DNA of 9,293 nucleotides from Tardiphaga sp. (GTDB lineage Bacteria > Pseudomonadota > Alphaproteobacteria > Rhizobiales > Xanthobacteraceae), in contig JAQGJF010000271.1 of the NCBI GenBank assembly GCA_028290765.1, forward strand, positions 1-9,293. The letters run 5' to 3'. The notes below the pieces were generated by a model. It did not search any database and was not told the DNA's origin. It worked only from the letters and a program-made list of their open reading frames with translations. The position numbers were made by a program, and so were the translations under genes. Positions 6,975 to 9,293 of the stretch are shown here, one piece after another. Within the stretch, counting starts at the first letter, position 1; the number at the start of each line of letters is the position of its first letter.

Positions 6975-7025
6975 TCCAAACAGGTGCCCTCAACAGCAAA
7001 ACCGGACAATCGCATTTCCGCGATG
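6975..7025 (+). repeat. Dispersed direct repeat, copy B
   Basis: This is the partner of 3498-3548, in the same orientation and 3,477 bases away. It begins 14 bases after the TetR stop. Both copies hold GGTGCCCTCAAC and CCGGACAATC. On the minus strand it lies inside an open frame reading EMRLSGFAVEGTCLE. The pair brackets the binding protein-oxygenase-TetR block almost exactly. Confidence 0.7.
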
Positions 7026-7153
7026 GTCCTGACCAGACATGCCCCGGCCTCGCACACCGACGCCGATGATCCATCTCGGACGAGGCTTCATGGACATCTG
7101 CCAACTCTGATCCTAACCTGGCCGCGAGCGCAGGCGCGCCAAGGCTGGTCGTC

Positions 7154-8203
7154 ATGAATGAGCTGCATCCGGCTGGGCGGCCATCGCGCTCGCCACCCAT
7201 CGGCGCGGTGGCGCTGGCGTTGTTGGCGGGCCTGCTCTACGCCCTGCAATTGGCCGCTCTTCGCGATTCCGGGCACAGCGATGCGGCTGGGAATGGCTTG
7301 AACGATGCGATCGTTGCGCTGTTCGGCATCACGCTGTGGATCGTGCTCGCCGGGCTGATGCTGGTCGCGTACAAGAACGGCAGGATGCCGGACTGGTCGG
7401 TGACCGGCGCGCTCGCGCTGGTGCCGCTGTCCGGCTATGGGTGTTTCACCGCGACCAGCCTTTATGCCGCCCATGGCGGCTGGGCGTTCATCGTTCCGGC
7501 GCTGGTCCCGCCGGTGATCGTGGTTTACGCGCTATCGATCCGGATTGCCGCGCTGGCCGAGGCGGTGCCGGAACGCTTCAGCAGCGCGCTTGCCGGTGGC
7601 GCACTCCTCGCTCTGATCGCAGCCTCGATCTGGGCGTCGCGCCTGGATGAACTTGTCGCACCGGCGCGGCAGGCTGCGTTGCAGGCTTCTTACGACAAGA
7701 TGCAGGCCGAGCAGGAAAAGGTCTCGGCGGAAAATCGTGCGGCCGACGAAGCTAAATTCGCGGCTCTTGGCCCCGACTCGCCGCTGCGCGATTATCTGGA
7801 ATATCTCAACGGCAGCGATGCCCGCGCCCACCTGGCCATGGAAGGCGCCCGTCACGCCAGGAGTCGGCAGGCCGATGCCACGGCGCTGCTGCAGGAGCGG
7901 GACCGGCTGGTCGACCTGCGCGAATTGTGGCAACTCGATATCGAGGCGACGCCGGCCCTGTGCCAAGCCTATGACGCCGCGCTGCGCAGGAGCGCGGTCA
8001 AAATCGACCCTTCCTACAGCAATCGTCTCGGTGAAGCGATCGATCTCGAATTCCAGTTGCCGAACCTGAAGTGGCTGGTCGCGCAGCATTGCGATCTGCG
8101 CGGCGTCCTCACCGATCTGGCGCGGCGGCTGCGCGTGGTGCGGGATTCGTCGCGGATCGATCAGCTCGCCGACACACTCGAAACCTTCGCGCGGGTGCAA
8201 TGA
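7154..8203 (+). CDS. Conserved-type hypothetical membrane protein with C-terminal soluble domain
   Basis: I do not recognise the family. The first half has about five hydrophobic segments, near residues 16-36, 51-73, 83-105, 108-131 and 143-162, so the protein is expected in the inner membrane. Residues 164-200 (LVAPARQAALQASYDKMQAE onward) are charged, helical and possibly coiled-coil. The remaining 150 residues are soluble, with DSPLRDYLEYLNGSDARAHL (208-227) and two cysteines, C270 and C313, that could be structural. GC-rich third codon positions along the length support a real gene. The start at 7154 has only a weak AAGG nine bases upstream; the ATG at 7090 stops after six codons, so 7154 is the best available. 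It lies 193 bases after TetR on the same strand with a repeat between, so a shared transcript is doubtful. Confidence 0.8.
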   Translation: MNELHPAGRPSRSPPIGAVALALLAGLLYALQLAALRDSGHSDAAGNGLNDAIVALFGITLWIVLAGLMLVAYKNGRMPDWSVTGALALVPLSGYGCFTATSLYAAHGGWAFIVPALVPPVIVVYALSIRIAALAEAVPERFSSALAGGALLALIAASIWASRLDELVAPARQAALQASYDKMQAEQEKVSAENRAADEAKFAALGPDSPLRDYLEYLNGSDARAHLAMEGARHARSRQADATALLQERDRLVDLRELWQLDIEATPALCQAYDAALRRSAVKIDPSYSNRLGEAIDLEFQLPNLKWLVAQHCDLRGVLTDLARRLRVVRDSSRIDQLADTLETFARVQ

Positions 8204-8209
8204 CCGGAT

Positions 8210-8223
8210 TCACCGAGAGGTGA
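8210..8223 (+). other. Stem-loop just after the membrane-protein gene
   Basis: TCACC-GAGA-GGTGA forms a 5-base-pair stem closed by a GNRA-type tetraloop, six bases after the stop codon. There is no T-run after it, so it is not a standard intrinsic terminator; it could stabilise the 3' end of the transcript. Confidence 0.35.
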
Positions 8224-8232
8224 GGCGCCGCG

Positions 8233-8280
8233 ACGGATCAGCTCAGTGACGGATCAGCTCAGTAACGGATCAGCTCAGTG
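8233..8280 (+). repeat. Three tandem 16-base repeats
   Basis: The unit ACGGATCAGCTCAGTG occurs at 8233-8248, 8249-8264 (last base A instead of G) and 8265-8280, with no spacer. The near identity of the copies suggests recent slippage, and copy number may vary between strains. It lies 30 bases after the membrane-protein gene, at the left end of a 446-base stretch (8204-8649) without a convincing gene. Confidence 0.92.
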
Positions 8281-8366
8281 CGAAAGCGACCAGGCCCGAG
8301 TAAAGCAACACAAGGCTTGCTGTGGCTACCGCGAGGAATCCATCGGAGACGAAATCATGATTACGC

Positions 8367-8513
8367 ATGGTGCGCCTACTGCTCGGTCATTACGCGCCCT
8401 TGCTCGAACAGAACGACACGTCACGTTACACAGTCAAAAGGATTCCGGCGGCCATCGAAAATCGGAATCCGACTGTTGATTTTGAGCAACTGTGCAGCCT
8501 GGTAAGTGGTTGA
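8367..8513 (+). CDS. Possible 48-residue small protein, doubtful
   Basis: The frame starts MVRLLLGHYAPLLEQNDTS and ends FEQLCSLVSG before TGA at 8511-8513. The amino acid composition is protein-like, but third positions are only a little over half G or C, far below the neighbouring genes, and there is no ribosome binding site next to the ATG. An overlapping frame starting at 8357 has GGAG at good spacing but a poorer composition (40 residues). Either could be a remnant or chance. No homology is recognised. Confidence 0.2.
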   Translation: MVRLLLGHYAPLLEQNDTSRYTVKRIPAAIENRNPTVDFEQLCSLVSG

Positions 8514-8616
8514 TTCTCTTGGGGCGCGCCTCAATCTGAGTTTCGTCGGCCAAAACAAGTCGTCGCACGGCCTCATGCTCGACTCGGCCAGTTCCCTTTA
8601 TCGCCACAAAACTCGT

Positions 8617-8630
8617 TCACGTAGGCGTGA
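8617..8630 (+). other. Stem-loop in the leader of the small gene at 8650
   Basis: TCACG-TAGG-CGTGA makes a 5-base-pair hairpin with a 4-base loop, ending 19 bases before the start codon and close upstream of its ribosome binding site. It could affect translation of the small gene; this is inferred from position only. Confidence 0.3.
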
Positions 8631-8649
8631 CTGCAATAGGGGATGCATT

Positions 8650-8886
8650 ATGAAACCACAAAGGACGTGGAACCCGGCCGGGGCGGATAAAGAGAATGCA
8701 GAAATCGAGTTGCTTTACCTGGAGTTGGCCGCATTCAACCAGCGAATTGGCGACCTTGAAAAGTTGCATCCCGACGGTCCGAAGATTGAAATATTGAAGG
8801 CGAGCGCGCTGTTGGTATCGCGGCAAATCGACGAACTTCGCTGTCTAAGCGCGACCGAAGAATTGACCGGTCTGCTCGCGAAGTAG
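8650..8886 (+). CDS. Small hypothetical protein, helical
   Basis: This 78-residue protein begins MKPQRTWNPAGADKENAEIE, and the rest reads as two amphipathic helices, roughly residues 16-39 and 45-64, joined by the short linker HPDGP at 40-44. It is predicted to be cytoplasmic, with no signal peptide or membrane segment, and I recognise no family. The ATG at 8650 has AGGGG seven bases upstream. The frame stays open back to a GTG at 8506, but the added residues are rich in Arg and Ser, look non-coding, and lack a ribosome binding site, so the short form is chosen. Third-position GC is lower than in the left-hand genes, suggesting a different origin or weaker codon selection. It stands alone: the nearest solid gene ends 446 bases upstream. 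Confidence 0.6.
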   Translation: MKPQRTWNPAGADKENAEIELLYLELAAFNQRIGDLEKLHPDGPKIEILKASALLVSRQIDELRCLSATEELTGLLAK

Positions 8887-9293
8887 TTCGGTTGATAGCC
8901 CGGATCGCTTTGCGGTCAGTGGATCTGCGGAAGCGAAAGGGATTATCGCGAACCACCCTTCCTTGTGCGCGAGACGCCCAAGCAGGGCGCCCGCGCTTTG
9001 GTCCCGCACATCACAGGGCCTTGGTCGGGCCGTTCCACCGCATGCCGGTCAAAGAGCTTTTGCAAAACTGGCGGTAAAACAAGCTGATGATGAATGCCAA
9101 CATGACCGAACCTCATCGTTTGACCGAGGTCCTTGATAGCCGGTCTTCGTTTCAGGACGTCTTCACACCCGGACAAAATGGCTTCGCCGGCTTGGGAAGA
9201 ATGTTTCGTCGGAACCCGGTTTAACTCCGCCGCGAGGGGGATTCGAACGCGGATGGCGCTTTCCTTTCTCGGGGCACAGCTATCGAAGGCCCC
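8887..9293. other. Gene-poor right end with no supported feature
   Basis: These 407 bases hold no gene I can support. On the plus strand a frame from TTG 8892 to TAA 9077 and another from ATG 9087 to TAA 9224 (45 residues, MMNANMTEPHRLTEVLDSRS onward) lie in the same phase, separated by a single stop, and neither has a ribosome binding site. A 77-codon minus-strand frame (8943-9176) overlaps both. An interrupted old gene is possible. Near the end, CCGCG (9230-9234) and CGCGG (9248-9252) form an inverted repeat around a tRNA-like GGATTCGAAC, but no tRNA fold is present. Confidence 0.4.

Noticed and set aside
8246..8479. 77-codon plus-strand frame overlapping the tandem repeats
   Set aside because: It starts inside the repeats without a ribosome binding site, has low third-position GC, and shows no recognisable features.
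8943..9176. 77-codon minus-strand frame near the right edge
   Set aside because: No ribosome binding site or family signature, and plus-strand frames compete over the same DNA; too weak to call.
9224..9293. tRNA-like GGATTCGAAC (T-loop complement) near the right edge, suggesting a minus-strand tRNA
   Set aside because: The five bases on each side of the loop do not pair as a T-stem, and no matching acceptor stem or CCA is visible.

Overview
The window looks like chromosomal DNA from a GC-rich alphaproteobacterium, most likely the Bradyrhizobium/Rhodopseudomonas group. That placement is inferred from base composition, codon use and the protein families present; no 16S rRNA or other marker is available. 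Seven confident complete genes, one gene cut by the left edge and one small gene of unknown function account for most of the sequence.

Left block (1-3357, all minus strand): read in the direction of transcription it runs DHA2-type MFS transporter, dgoK, dgoA, SDR oxidoreductase (cut by the window start). dgoK and dgoA overlap by 4 bases (ATGA) and encode the kinase and aldolase that turn 2-dehydro-3-deoxygalactonate into pyruvate and glyceraldehyde 3-phosphate, the lower De Ley-Doudoroff pathway. The SDR follows 43 bases later and probably belongs to the same sugar-acid operon. The MFS gene is 86 bases upstream of dgoK and resembles drug exporters, so its link to the pathway is uncertain. No galactonate dehydratase is visible.

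Middle block (about 3500-7030): a Rieske non-heme iron oxygenase of the VanA/DdmC type and a periplasmic LivK-like substrate-binding protein lie on the minus strand. A TetR-type regulator diverges from them on the plus strand. The divergent intergenic region is AT-rich and carries a dyad, AAGTG-AA-CACTT, that is a good operator candidate. Neither an oxygenase reductase nor ABC permease/ATPase genes are present. The simplest reading is a small locally regulated module for taking up and oxidising an aromatic or methoxylated compound, with its partner proteins encoded elsewhere. Two direct copies of a roughly 51-base dispersed repeat flank the block.

Right block (7154-9293, plus strand): a 349-residue membrane protein of unknown function with about five transmembrane segments, then a gene-poor, lower-GC stretch. 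That stretch holds three tandem 16-base repeats, two short stem-loops, one small gene with a good ribosome binding site (8650-8886) and some doubtful short reading frames. I see no rRNA, tRNA, CRISPR array or intact mobile element.
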